Below, piece after piece: positions 45,501-57,356 of a DNA stretch of 64,000 nucleotides. The notes under the pieces are model-generated. The model was not told the origin of the DNA. It worked only from the letters and a program-made list of their open reading frames with translations, and did no database searches. Made by a program: the position numbers and the translations under genes. The stretch is taken from assembly GCA_016802295.1 (NCBI GenBank), contig JAESIW010000138.1, forward strand, positions 1,001,904 through 1,065,903, in the 5' to 3' direction. The first letter of the stretch is position 1. Each line of letters begins with the position of its first letter. This DNA comes from Brachionus rotundiformis. Lineage: Eukaryota > Rotifera > Eurotatoria > Ploima > Brachionidae.

Positions 45501-48142
45501 TTACCTGCTATTAATTCTCCTTTTTTAATATCAAAATTCAAACTTAAGATAAAATTAAAAAATAAACATCTATTTTATTATTTTTTAATCAGATAATGGC
45601 TACTTGTGTAGGGTTTTTTCTGTTTCACTCCAGCCTAAGTCAACATTTCGGAACTTTATAGCCTCCCCGTCAATCTTTTCGTGTCTAATTTGTCCTAAGT
45701 CAATCTCATCTCTGAGCAAAAATGTCCTTATCCTAGTCATTGATACATTTGCCTATCAAATATTAAAAATTTAAATTAAATTTTAAATTTTAATCCTCTA
45801 AACCTGTATAAGCATGGTTATAACATTGGGAAACATGATAAGTGGAAATCTCATATTATTAAACAGTGTCAAGCTAACGAATGCTGTTGATGCATTCAGG
45901 TTGTTTCCAGTTACAATATAGACTAGAAAAGAAGCAAGTGCCACCTTAATTAATTAAATAAAATTTTTAAAAAATTTATCTCTTTTTTTTTTTGTTACCA
46001 CAAAAGATGAAATTTCAAAGCTAAATTTAATAAAAACATTAAAAATGCCAGTCTTGTAAAAAATACCGAGTTCTCTTTCCCGGATTTTTTCCACCAAATT
46101 TCGGAACGAGAGCTCCCATCCATAAAGTTTGAGGACCTTAATACCAGATAGGACTTCGTTGGTCATTTTAATTCTGGAGTCTTGTTCCTTTAGCTTTTTA
46201 ATTTGGTAATTTTTTGCTCTATTTGAAAGAAAGCCATTTAATGGGATAGAAATTATCATGACACCGACTCCAGCTAGACAAGAAGGGCCTAAATACTGCC
46301 ATAGGAGGTAGATACTTATGGCTATTTGAAGGGGTCCACTCCATAGAATGTTTACATAGGCTGTCAAGTCGACAAAAGATTGAGTATTGACTTGCATTAA
46401 ATTGGTCATTTCGCCTACGGTTGCTAGCTTACGTGATTGGGATGATAGTTTAAGGCTCTTTGAATAAGATTAGATAATTATTTTTCTAGGTTTACTTCTA
46501 TACTTTTCTGTAAATAAGACCCATTAAAGATGACCTAACTCTGGCACCAACAATGAACATTCGATGAAAATAGTGCTGTAAAAGAATGGTCTGTAAGACT
46601 GAACTGAAAAAAAGAAGTCCTGTATAAAAATAACCAAGTTGAGGATCCGAGTCCTTGTCCTCAACAAATTTGATTATTAAACTAAATTTTTTAATTAATT
46701 TTTTATTTAACATGATTTCAAATTAAATATTTTACTTTAATATTGTCGGACCGACCAATGTAAGACCTTAAAAAAATGTAAAAAGATTTTAATAAGAAAA
46801 TGATATTTACAATACCATCTTGGATTAATTTAAGAAAGGCTCCAGATAAAAATTTGCCGTAGAAAATTTTTACCAAACACCACAATAGAGAAGGCTCTTT
46901 TAGTTTTTGTTTGGTCGCGGGCAACTTATAAAATAAAACAAAAATTAAAAATTAAAATGACTAATTTACTTTTCTCTGTTCAATTTTTTCCTCTGATGAT
47001 GAGAAAGCTTCGTTGTCATACTGGAATCTTTTGGCTTCCATATAACTTGAATTTAAATTGATTGTCAAACAGATAGAGCTAACTTTTGGGTAAATATTAC
47101 TTTCTGGCCACCTTGCTCCATTCGGCTTCCAATTTATTGGTCAAGTGGCAAGATTTCTCATTAGAATCAACATCCCACATGTCCTCTTTGGTCAGTTCTT
47201 TTTTATAGCCAGTTAAAATCAACGGGTTTAGCCACCAAAAAGTCAATCTTGACAGCAAAGGAGCTTTATGCTCCGGATATAATTTCTTTAAAACAATTAA
47301 AATTCTAAATTATAATTAAAAAAGAGCACAAATTACGGGATTTTTGAGAGCATTTTTATCAACTTTATTCTCGGAGATAAGAGTCAAAAAAAGCATTATA
47401 AGCATTAGACCAAAGTGTTGGTAGAATAAGACTATTTCCCAAATGTTGTACTTCTCCTCCTTTTTAAAATTAAATTTATAAATAATCTTTTTTTAAACTA
47501 GTTTCTCTTTTAGACAAACATTTTGATCTTTTTCAATTATGGAATAAACTTTGGTTCGAAATTCGAATGCTGATAAAAGTATCATAAAGCTCCAATAGGA
47601 AAATAAGATCATGCTTGACCTTAAACCATGCTTTAGCTCCATCAAAATGATAAATATAACAACTAACTTTTAAAAAATTAATTTAAAAATCTAATTAAAA
47701 TTTTAAAGTTATACATAAGAAAAGATTAACAATGAAGGTGTTATATAATTGATTGGATTATTGTCCAATTTTTTAATTATGGATAAAACAATTTTTGTTA
47801 TTTCATTGATTATCAACAAAGACAAAAAAATCTTAAATAAGAATTATTAATTATATTATTTGAGATGAATAGTAAAGTTTTAGATTATACCATTTTGGCA
47901 CAGGTTAAAAATGAAAATCTTGTTTGAGTCATTCTTTTTCGTCTGACCATGTGAATCCATGTTGGAGTTAGAATCCATAAAACAACACATGGCGCCAAGT
48001 TAAACAAAGATTGCTGAATGCATTTATTAAAGTCAGGTCTCTTCGAACTGGTTTCCTAAAAAATGATTAAAACAGAAGATAACAATTAGTTTTAATGTAC
48101 CAGATAGGATTTTCCGCATATGTTAAGTAGAAATGATTCCAT
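42551..48142 (-). CDS. ABCC/MRP-type ABC transporter, complete
   Basis: Full-length MRP-like exporter. ATG at 48142 (MESFLLNICGKSYL), then an intron and a TMD0 exon resembling MRP1 (FNKCIQQSLFNLAPCVVLWILTP). TMD1 lies about 47040-45790. NBD1 (45520-44860) has Walker A GSGKSS, a contiguous LSGGQKQRISLARSVYA and FDDPLSAVDAHVG. A charged linker (44850-44590), TMD2 (44525-43560) and NBD2 (43520-42560) follow, the last with GRTGAGKSS, LSVGQRQLICLARALL and LDEATASID. It ends with LRF-stop at 42551. MRP NBD1 is normally the degenerate, ATP-binding site, as the DD after Walker B suggests here. Introns are mostly about 50 bases and many sit at the same codons as in the gene at 1-5558, showing duplication. 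It probably exports conjugated organic anions; substrate inferred from family only. Confidence 0.94.
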
Positions 48143-49415
48143 TACCAAGCTAATATCATCTAATATTCTAATTATCCAAAATTCTAAATCTTAATTTTAT
48201 TTTATTTCTTATATAATAGTCTAATAAAAATAACATTTATTTGATATTTTAAAAGAGATAAAGTTTTATCTAATAAATAGTATGCGAGTATTTAGTGACT
48301 AACATTTCTTAGCTTATGACTTGCAAAAAATTATCTTTCTACAAAAGTCTATCAGTTATGTAATTTTTTTTGGATATTATATCAAAAATATTTTGCTAAT
48401 AATTTAAAAATATTAATTTTTGATTAAAAATAGATAAATAAATGAAGTGTGGCCTGATTATTAAAAAACAGACCATAATTTAAAAATAGAATAAAATTTA
48501 AGAATTTGAAATAAAAAAGATTAAAAATTATTTTAAAGATTCTTAATGGGAGTAAAATCGCTATTTTAAGAAGAATAAGATTTGTTCTTCATTTCTTAAA
48601 AAGTAAATAAATGTTAAGTTTTAATTCTAAAGACTCGTCAAATACTAGCTTTGATTTTATTTATATTTGTTATTTAAAGGTTATTATCTATAATTTCAGC
48701 ATATTATCTATATATTGAGCAATTAACCAATGTTTAATGTTTAATTTAAAAAAATTTATATAGCTTATATTTTAATTATTGTTATCATAAGTAATTATCT
48801 TAAAATTTTCAAAATAATTAAAACCAAAAATGATTTTTTAAGTCATTTTGAAATCAATAAATTAATTACCATTGTTACCAAGTTATAAAATAAGATCCAA
48901 TCGAGTGTCGGATTAAACAGATTAAAATTTTTTTCATATATTTTTGTATAAAATTATGTTATAAAATAAAATATATTTTTTAAAATTTTATTTTAATTAT
49001 TGTTTGTAGAAGATACAGGGAGCCTATTTGGTTTAGCTCTTAGAAGCTTTGTTTGTAAATTTGACTCTTTGCCATTTGTTCATACGTCTAGCATTGAGAA
49101 AGGTTATCTTTACTATCTCAATTCTCTTTGTGTAGTCCTTTTTACAAAGTAAAGGAGTTTGTAACCTCTTTTTATCTGAACCTTTCGATTTCACCAGTTC
49201 TTTAACCATACATTAACCAAAACAACCTGATTTTTATTCATTTAAATTAAGAAAATAAAGTTTGATATAAATTTTATTTAGGTAAATATTAAATAAAGAG
49301 TAAAATGATAATAAATAATAAATCAAAACTAAAATTTTCAAACTAAAATTGACAAAAAATTTAATTCACTACAATTAATTTACATTTACTGTTGAAATAA
49401 AAAATAACAAAAATA
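48143..49415. other. intergenic region with a LINE 3' relic
   Basis: About 1.27 kb upstream of ABCC gene 2. It is mostly A/T runs. A more complex patch at about 49000-49230 is listed as a probable LINE remnant. No intact gene seen. Confidence 0.45.
48995..49230 (-). pseudogene. probable LINE 3'-terminal relic
   Basis: Leftward reading gives KRLQTPLLCKKDYTKR, then TFLNARRMNKW with stops and frame changes, followed by AGCTAAACCAAATAGG. The order resembles the last part of CR1-like ORF2 (RKDY...FLNRVVNVWNSLP) and its 3' UTR: the LINE at 57357 ends with AGCTTAACCCAATAGGG. It is too decayed to code. Confidence 0.42.
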
Positions 49416-50051
49416 TCAAATAGTATTTCTTCCTGTTACCTGTTCGTAAGAAGGAGGAATTTCATCAATTTCCGAGTCACTTTTTTCCTTGGTCCAATCT
49501 CTGACCTCGGTACCTATGCACAAATTCGCACTTCCTTGTTGACTAAGGATGTAGCTAAAATCTTTATCTCCGCTTGAATTAGTCTTCAAATATCTACATA
49601 AACTAGAAGGATCTAAAATAATGTCTGTACTCCTGATGGTACTCTCATTTGCCTTGGCTGGACTTATGAACCGAGATGGGTCACTGTACTTCCGGTTTAT
49701 TTTGTCACATTGATTAAAATCTGTTTCTACATTGTAGGCTAAATTGTCAAAGTAGTTGATTCCATTATTTGATATATAATTCAAAATTTCGCTATTTGAC
49801 GAGGAAAAGTCGTTCTCTTCACAGTCCGAGTTGCTCGAGTCCGAGGAAAGCTCATTAGAAAAGCAGTCAAAACTACCACCTAGGCTGTTAGATTGTCTAT
49901 TTCGTCTACGGGCTCGTTTGCAGCACAAAATTCGGTTGTGGACACAAATTTGGACACATTTGACCACAATTAGCACCACAATTATGCTTATCACTGTTGT
50001 TAATAGCACAATTAGGACAAAAACAAACTGAATATAATCATCTGTATCCAT
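49416..50051 (-). CDS. single-pass membrane protein with PPxY motif, 211 aa
   Basis: Open frame from ATG 50051. A 24-residue hydrophobic helix (about residues 8-33) starts almost at the N-terminus, followed by CVQICVHNRILCC and the basic run KRARRRNR. That fits an N-out/C-in anchor with palmitoylatable cysteines (positive-inside rule). The remaining 160 residues are Ser/Asn/Asp/Glu-rich and probably disordered. PPSY at residues 199-202 matches the PPxY ligand for WW domains, such as those of NEDD4-type ubiquitin ligases. I do not recognise an orthologue; small PPxY adaptors such as NDFIP, WBP1 or Shisa types are analogies only. It is intronless and lies upstream of ABCC gene 2 on the same strand. 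Confidence 0.75.
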   Translation of the reverse strand: MDTDDYIQFVFVLIVLLTTVISIIVVLIVVKCVQICVHNRILCCKRARRRNRQSNSLGGSFDCFSNELSSDSSNSDCEENDFSSSNSEILNYISNNGINYFDNLAYNVETDFNQCDKINRKYSDPSRFISPAKANESTIRSTDIILDPSSLCRYLKTNSSGDKDFSYILSQQGSANLCIGTEVRDWTKEKSDSEIDEIPPSYEQVTGRNTI

Positions 50052-51638
50052 AAGTTGCTTATTAATTTATTAGTTAAAAATATTATTTTTTTAAGAAAAT
50101 TTTTTATCAAATGTATTTTATAAATCGAGCATTTTTTGCTTCAATAAATGTCTAAAAAAATAATTACCAATTTTAAATAGTCTTAATTATGAAATTTTTC
50201 TTGACCATCTTGGTAAGGTTTTATGCATTTTTCCTCAGGAACGAGACGAAAATAATGCAATATGCTTTAACAAGCAAGCAAGTTTTGAAAAATAAGATAA
50301 ATTGACCAAAGGCTAATTATTTTTTAGCTTAAGCTTCAAGTGAGTGAGAAATTAAAATTTGACTTTTCTGGGTCTAAATTAGCATTTAGAATTAAAAAAT
50401 ATATAAATATAAAAAAAAAATTTTTCGTTTCAAATAATCGGTCAGTCGGTCAATATTTTCTATGCTTGAACAAAAAAATCGAAATTTTATGCACTAGACT
50501 TGTAAATAACATCTATTTTCTTAAGCTAATTTGAGAAGTATTTCGACGTTTCTTATCGATTTATGTGGAAAAACCAAAACTCAACGCGTTTTTCCAGATA
50601 ACAAAAGCCAAATCCTGTATGTGTTTTGGTTCAATTAAGCTTATTAAAAGTTGATTAAACTTCTAGACGTGCATTTGACAAAAATACCTGCTACATTTTT
50701 TATCAATTTATTTAATTCTATTCATTTCTATATATACAAAATAAATATTCCTTTTAACACGCTATGATCTTTTTATTATTTTTTACTTAAATAAAATATT
50801 TAAATCTCAATTAAATTCAGTAATTACTTATTCTGTTGTCTAGCAACTCTGAATTGGCACTTGATGAGATGCTCCTTTGATTTCAGGACCTCTAATTTTT
50901 GTAATTTAGAAAACAATAAACAAGAATTAAAATATTTTTTAATTTAATAATTAATTACAAGTCCTTATTAGTAATTTTTGAAACTATTTTTTAATTAATT
51001 TTAATTTGGCTATTTTAAAGTAATCAATTTTTAGGTATAAATTAAAGTATTTTATTTAAAATACCATTAGTATTTGTCAACTTGATATCAAATATTAATT
51101 AGATTTAATTTTTCTCTTTAGATCAGTGATTTCAGGCAATTGTTAAAATCTGAATTAAATTTTTATTTGATTTAAAAATATGAAATTTATGAAAATAAAC
51201 TTGGGAAAACTCTTTTGGACAAATAATGACCAGTCAATAAGGTCTGGTAATTGATCAGTACCTAAGATAATATTTTTATCATTCAAATTTTTCAATACCC
51301 TTAATACAATAAAATAAAATTTCAAGTCAAAAATATATTATAAATTATGAAGATAAAATTAATCAAGTAAAACTTGAATTTTTTTAAATTTTCGATTGAC
51401 AGAGCAAATTTTGTAAATTATATTTTTGTCACAAAAATCGATAGTATTTAGGGCCGATTTATAATAAAACTAATTTCAACTAATTTTGCTTACTATTTCT
51501 TAGAAACGTTTATTCATTAGGAAAAAAATTTTAAATTCTAAACTCTCTGCACATATAGTTTAACAAATATATAATTAATTTTGAAAAAAATAAAAAATTC
51601 AATCTACATAAATTAAAATACCTGTAAATCTAAAAAAA
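50052..51638. other. divergent intergenic region
   Basis: About 1.6 kb between the leftward PPxY gene and the rightward acyltransferase, so it should contain both promoters. A 64-codon rightward frame at 50340 is Lys/Phe/Ile-rich and looks like chance. No RNA gene, repeat or exon recognised. Confidence 0.45.
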
Positions 51639-52993
51639 ATGGGTCTTTCTGGTCAAATAAAGCGTCTCTTGCCAGTTCAATTGATGATAATTTATGTTTT
51701 TTTCGGAAGTGGCCTAATTGTTAACTTTTTACAATTCCTCTCTTACCTAACCGTTCGTCCGTTCAATTTAAAACTTTACCGAAAAATAAACTATTTATTA
51801 GCATACAGTTTTTGGTCAAATTTAACATTTCTGGGACAGTATTGGTCAGGCACCGATGTTCATATCTATTTGGACAAAGAGAGCTTTGAAAAGATCAACA
51901 AAGAGCATTTTATTTGCATAATGAACCATAAATATGACATCGACTGGTTGATTGGTTGGATAGTGTGCCAGAGAATTGGCATCTTGGGGGTTTAAATAGA
52001 TAATAAAATAAAATTGTCAAATTATAATTATTTATTTTAAAAAGGGTTCTAAAATAATCGGCAAATCTTCACTTAGATTTGTTCCATTAATCGGCTGGTG
52101 CTGGGTTTTTACCGAGTCGATATTTATTGACAGAAAATGGGAAACTGATAAGCAAAAATTAAAAGAAGGACTAGACCAAAATTTAGCCGTATATCCGGAT
52201 GATTATTTTTTCAATGTTTTAATGTTCTGTGAAGGTACCAGATTTACCAAAATAAAGCACGAGGAAAGCATGAAAATTGCTCGTGCCAAAGGCCTGCCAG
52301 AGTTAAAGCACCATTTATTACCGAGAACCAAAGGTTTCTCAATAATTGCTCGTGGTGCTCAAGATAGGGGTGAATAGTGAAATTTAAAAGGTACAATAGA
52401 AAAAAATTATTTTTTAATTTAAGTTGGTGCTATTTATGACTTGAATGTGGGCATTGTTGAGAAAAATGGTGCCAAAGCTGACATGAACACAGTCAGAAAA
52501 GGTATTCCATTAAAAGGCGAGATATTCATTCGCCGTATTCCAATGTCCGAAGTTCCCACTGAGGAAGAGGAATCAGCCAAGTTTATACACAAATTCTACC
52601 AAGAAAAGGATGAAATATATGACGTGTTTGCCAAGAATGGAACTTTTGAATCTTTGGGTGTCCAAAAGCATGAATTGCCGAAAAATTATTATGATTTATA
52701 CATTGCTGTATTCTGGACTTTGCTCTTATGTGTCCCAGCATTATTTTGGTTATGCACTTTTGTTACCAATGCATCTTTGTTAATGAATAGTGTACTAATT
52801 TTTATACTTTTATCAAGTAATTTTCAGCTTTTGACAAAATTACTAATGAATTTGATTGAGTAATTTTCTTTCTTATTATTTTTAAGTGAATTACCTGGCT
52901 GAAATTTTTATTGGAATTAGCAAAATAGACAAAGGTTCAAAATATGGTCTTAATCATACAAACAATAAAGAAGCTGGACAAAAAAAAGAATAG
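51639..52993 (+). CDS. AGPAT3/4/5-like lysophosphatidate acyltransferase, copy 1
   Basis: ER membrane enzyme that adds a second acyl chain to lysophosphatidic acid to make phosphatidic acid. ATG at 51639. Exon 1 (51639-51989) has a hydrophobic N-terminal segment and the catalytic motif NHKYDIDW, fitting H-x4-D. Exon 2 (from 52045) begins GSKIIGKSS and contains VPLIGWCWVF, FIDRKWETD and FCEGTRFT (motif III). KGLPELKHHLLPRTKGF precedes the donor at about 52370. Exon 3 supplies IYDLNV, IRRIPM and two hydrophobic C-terminal helices. Exon 4 ends with a polar Asn/Lys tail, TAG at 52991-52993. The intron in exon 3 to exon 4 is short (about 65 bases). Residues are closer to AGPAT3/AGPAT4 than to AGPAT1/2. 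It has a tandem paralog 0.7 kb downstream. Confidence 0.92.
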
Positions 52994-53674
52994 AGTTAAA
53001 AGAAGTTTATTTTTTAGTTTATTATTTTATAATTTTAAGTTTGAATTTTAAATAAATGATTACACCCCTATTTTAAATAAAAATAAAAATTATATGCAAA
53101 TCTTTTTTAAAGGTGTAATAAACATAGGTTATCTTTGACCAAATATGTTTAGTGATTCTATAAGAAAAAATACATAAATATATATTTGTATAAATAAAAA
53201 AACTTTATTAGTCTCAATTTGCTCTAAGAAATGGTTAAATAATTAAAAAATTAATATTGGTTTTGGTAACTTATTTAAGGGCACATTAACAAAATTAGTT
53301 AACCTAGTTTTGATAATGGAATTTTTTTCGTGATTTATCTGTGAAAATTAACTATTCCAAATTGAAAAAGCTTTTTGAAAAAAATTTGAAAACATTTTTA
53401 CCTTAGATCATAATATATTAAAATTATTTTAAGTTTTTTTTTTAATTTTTATTTTGGAATGCCACATTTAAATTAAATTTTAAATTATGTTTGCAAAAAA
53501 TTGCTATATTTGAGATTCTATTTTTAATTACAAAGACTAGTAGAGATAAATATTAAGAGGCCCTTTAAAAAGAAAATTTTATTATGTGATAAATTTACGA
53601 ATAGAAAATTTATACTTGTTTTTGAAATGTTTCAACAAAATGTAATAAAATATAATAATTTTTAGATTTGAATA
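52994..53674. other. spacer between tandem AGPAT genes
   Basis: About 680 AT-rich bases: 3' UTR of the first copy and promoter side of the second. No remnant of a third copy is visible. Confidence 0.4.
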
Positions 53675-55077
53675 ATGGGTCTGAAAGAGTTCAAAAAGTG
53701 GTTTTTACCTCAACTATTGTTATCTTATTCTTTTCTTCTCAGCGGATTGATAATAAATTTTTTTCAGCTTCTTACATTCATGTTTATAAGACCTTTTAGC
53801 AAACACTTATATAAACGAATAATTTATTATCTATCATACAGCTTGTACTCAGGTATAAGATTTAAAAGTACTTATTTAATAAAGTTAATTTTTTTTTTAT
53901 TTCTATTTCAGCCATCCCTAGTTTGGCTCATTGGTGGTCCGGAACTGAAACCACGTTTTACATAAAAGATGAAGATTTCAAAATGCTTGGCAAAGAAAAC
54001 TGCTTTTGTGTCCTGAACCATAAATATGACATTGACTGGGCATTTGGATTGATAATTTGCCAACAATTAGGACTTCTAGGTGTAAGCATCTGGCAAAAAT
54101 AGCCAATTTAAAGTCTAAATTAATTTTACAAAGGGCTCTAAAGTTGTCATGAAGGACTCTTTAAAATACATTCCCATCTTGGGTTGGTCTTGGATGTTTG
54201 GTGAATTTGTGTTTATTAAAAGAGTATGGGAAACAGACAACAAAACATTGAAACAAGATATGGAAAGTATTTTAGATTATCCACAAGATTTGCCATATTC
54301 AGTAAATTGTCACGAAAAAAAATGTTCTTGTTTTAAATAATGTCAAAGGTGTCAATATTTTGTGAAGGTACTCGCTTTACCAGAGAAAAGTATGAAGAAA
54401 GCAAAAAAGTGACAAAAGAAAAAGGCTTGCCAATCTTAAAACACCACTTGTTACCACGAGCCAAGGGTTTCAATTTAATGGCTTCTCAATTGAGAGGAAA
54501 AAGTATAAAAAATATTTTAAAAGATAAATGATTGTAAACATAAAATTCAAGTTGATTATATGTATGATATTACTATTGCAATCGATAATGTAGAGGGACG
54601 TTCACCGACATTCTTGGATCTGAAAGATGGAGTTCCGTTAAATGCACAAATTTTCATGCGTCGTATACCAATGGATCTGGTCCCAGCTGAAGATGATAAA
54701 AAATGCACTGAATTTTTATATAGAATGTATCAAGATAAGGTAATTTTTTATTTAAAAAAATACGAATCAATAAAATGTTCTGTTAGGATGAAATATTTGA
54801 CGTTTACCATAGAACTGGTAGTTTTGATGAGTTGGGTGTAAGTAAACACAAGTTTAAATTAAATAAATATGACCTGTACAATTCATTATTTTGGTTATGT
54901 GTTACCTTAATACCATCTGCATACTATTTTTTATCTATTTTCTGGAACGGTTCGACACTCACAAAGAGCTCATTAGTGCTAATATTTGTTTTCATAAAAG
55001 TTTTAATCGAAAAAATGATGGCTCAATCATCATCGAAAAATGGTTCAACATTTGGTTTACCAAAAAAGCAAAAATAA
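53675..55077 (+). CDS. AGPAT3/4/5-like lysophosphatidate acyltransferase, copy 2
   Basis: Paralog of the gene at 51639. ATG at 53675 (MGLKEFKKWFLPQL). About six exons: one ending SLYS, the next starting AIPSLAHWWSG and containing NHKYDIDW (H-x4-D). The third starts GSKVVMKDS and ends at LPYS. The fourth holds VSIFCEGTRFT and LLPRAKGFN, and the next DYMYDITIAID and FMRRIPM. The last has a hydrophobic C-terminus and stops at 55077. Introns are about 48-60 bases; I checked the GGK|IDYMYD and MYQDK|DEIFDV junctions. It keeps both catalytic motifs, so it is probably active. It differs from copy 1 in the loop between IDNVEG and the last helices and ends in PKKQK, which would serve as an ER-retrieval-like lysine signal (inference). 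Confidence 0.9.
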
Positions 55078-57356
55078 TTTTTAAACACTAAACGCAGCCA
55101 AATAAAACCATTATTTTATAGTTCAAATTCTAATTTAGTTTTTTATTGTTAAAGATTTTTAAAAAAAGAAAAATTATATATTGTTGAAGATTGATAAATA
55201 AAGATTTTTTAATTTTTGATTTTAAAATTTATCATTATCAAAAAATTAACTATTACAAAATAATCCAAATGTTTTTAATAAGTTTTAATTTTTAAATAAT
55301 TATATGATATTGATTAGAATATTGTCCCAAAATGTATTGCAAAAATCTTTTGAAATGGATTTAAAAAAAATTAGCGTGTTCAGTAATGATATTTTTATAA
55401 AAGTGATTTTTATTATGTCACATATTACAAACTAAACTAAACTAATTTTGTATTTGATAATTATGTATTTCTTTTGAGTTAATTTATTTCTTATCTAATA
55501 AAGTCATATCAAGATAAATATTTTTGACAATTTTTAAATTAAATTAAATTAGATTTTAAAGACTAGTTTTAGAATAAATTTAACTTTTTTTTATTCAATT
55601 CCAGTTGATTGATTGTTATTTAAGTATATTACTTAATATTATTTAATTTATTTTGTAACTGGTTGTCGTTGGATACTAGTTTTCATCCACTTTTTTTGAT
55701 AACAAAGCAAGTTTTTTTCTTATTTGTTTAGAAATTTATTTTTTGATCTTTGTTTAAAGGTTTGTTTTTTAATTTCTTAATAACAAATATAAAAAAAGCC
55801 CTATAAAAATTAAAAAACTTAAATTATACATGACACAGCATTATTTTCGAATCAAATTAATCATTCATTCAGTAAATAAAAACTTGACAAATTGAAATTT
55901 TCTTTTTCTAAATGAATTTATCTATCAAACATATCTTAATTTAATATCATCAAAGAAAGAATATATATTTTATTTATCTTCTAAGTGGGTATTAAATAAG
56001 ATTTTGAAATTATTAGTATCATTATGATTTTTTTAAATGAATTTAGTCCAGTCATTAAATGTAAATTAGATTAAATCTAGAAAAACCAGATTTGATTTTA
56101 TCTGTGGTGAATTATTCATAGATTTTAAAGATCGGATAGATAAAATTAACTATTTCTGATAAAATAGTTTGTATTTTTTAATTGTACGTGATTTTTATTG
56201 TAAAACTAAATCTTATGAGAATCTCTCATATAAAAAAAAGCCTTGAGCAAAATTAATTAATTTGTTTAATAAATATTTGATGCAATGTAATTTTAAGGGG
56301 GCATTTATTTATTTAAAACAAATAAATCATATTCAATTTGTTTTGAAAAAAAAATGAACCCATACATGGTCAATTTTAATTAAGATAAACAGTTTTAATT
56401 AAATTAATGAGGCGAATAAAATCAAGTTGATATTTGTTTTATTTTAATTTTATTAAAAAATAAAATGAAAAGCACTTGATTCACTCGATTAACTCTATGC
56501 ACTAAATTGTCATTTGAGTGCAGAAATGTAAAATTATATTTCATGATTTTAATCAACTTGAAAATTTAAGCCTCAAATATCTTAATTAATTTTTGATTGC
56601 TTTTTGATTAAATTGGATGACGATTAACTAATGAGAAATGAAGTGTATCCGTTCAATTAAATCTTTTTTAAATAAAATATTTCTATTTTTATTTTAAATA
56701 TTTGAATACTCATGGTGACAACTTAATTAAGCCATTTTAAGTATATATGATTGCTTTGAATCTTGGTCCTAATCATATGCACTTAGGAAAGAAATTAACG
56801 TCACTTGATTATTTAAAGTATCAAATTTTATCTTAAATTAAATGTAGACTTTATACCATATTAAGAAGCATCACAACTTTCAAATTTATCAGTAAGCTAT
56901 GAATTTTATATTTGGTAATTAAAAAAAAAATTGAATCAAAAATTCTGTCTCCACTCCAGTTCAATTAATTTTAATATTGAAAAATTATTTATTTACTAAA
57001 TGTAACAAAAAATACATAGTAAATCATTAAAATAATTAAATAATAATATCATAAATTACATATTAAAATCATAAAAGTTTATTTAATACAGAATAATTGT
57101 CTGTATAAGATAAGATAAAACTTCATCCAAATATTGCATAAAATTGATAAATGAATTAAATTTTCAAAATATTAAATTAATAATACCAGCGAATAAATAT
57201 TTATTGTCCAGTATGTGAGCAATTAACAAGATCATGATATCAAGTTACCATGAGATCTTTTTTGAATTATTGTTTTTCAAATTTTGGTCATCATTATTAT
57301 AACTGCAATCAGTAATAAAAGTTAATTTTAATCAAAAATTAACTATTTATTCAAGT
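55078..57356. other. gene-free AT-rich stretch
   Basis: About 2.3 kb without a convincing open frame on either strand. It is dominated by A/T runs and short Asp/Lys-type words. The LINE fragment starts at its right end. I see no tRNA, repeat array or regulatory site. Confidence 0.5.

Noticed and set aside
50340..50534. 64-codon rightward open frame upstream of the acyltransferases
   Set aside because: Lys/Phe/Ile/Asn-rich translation typical of random AT-rich DNA, with no homology or splice context.
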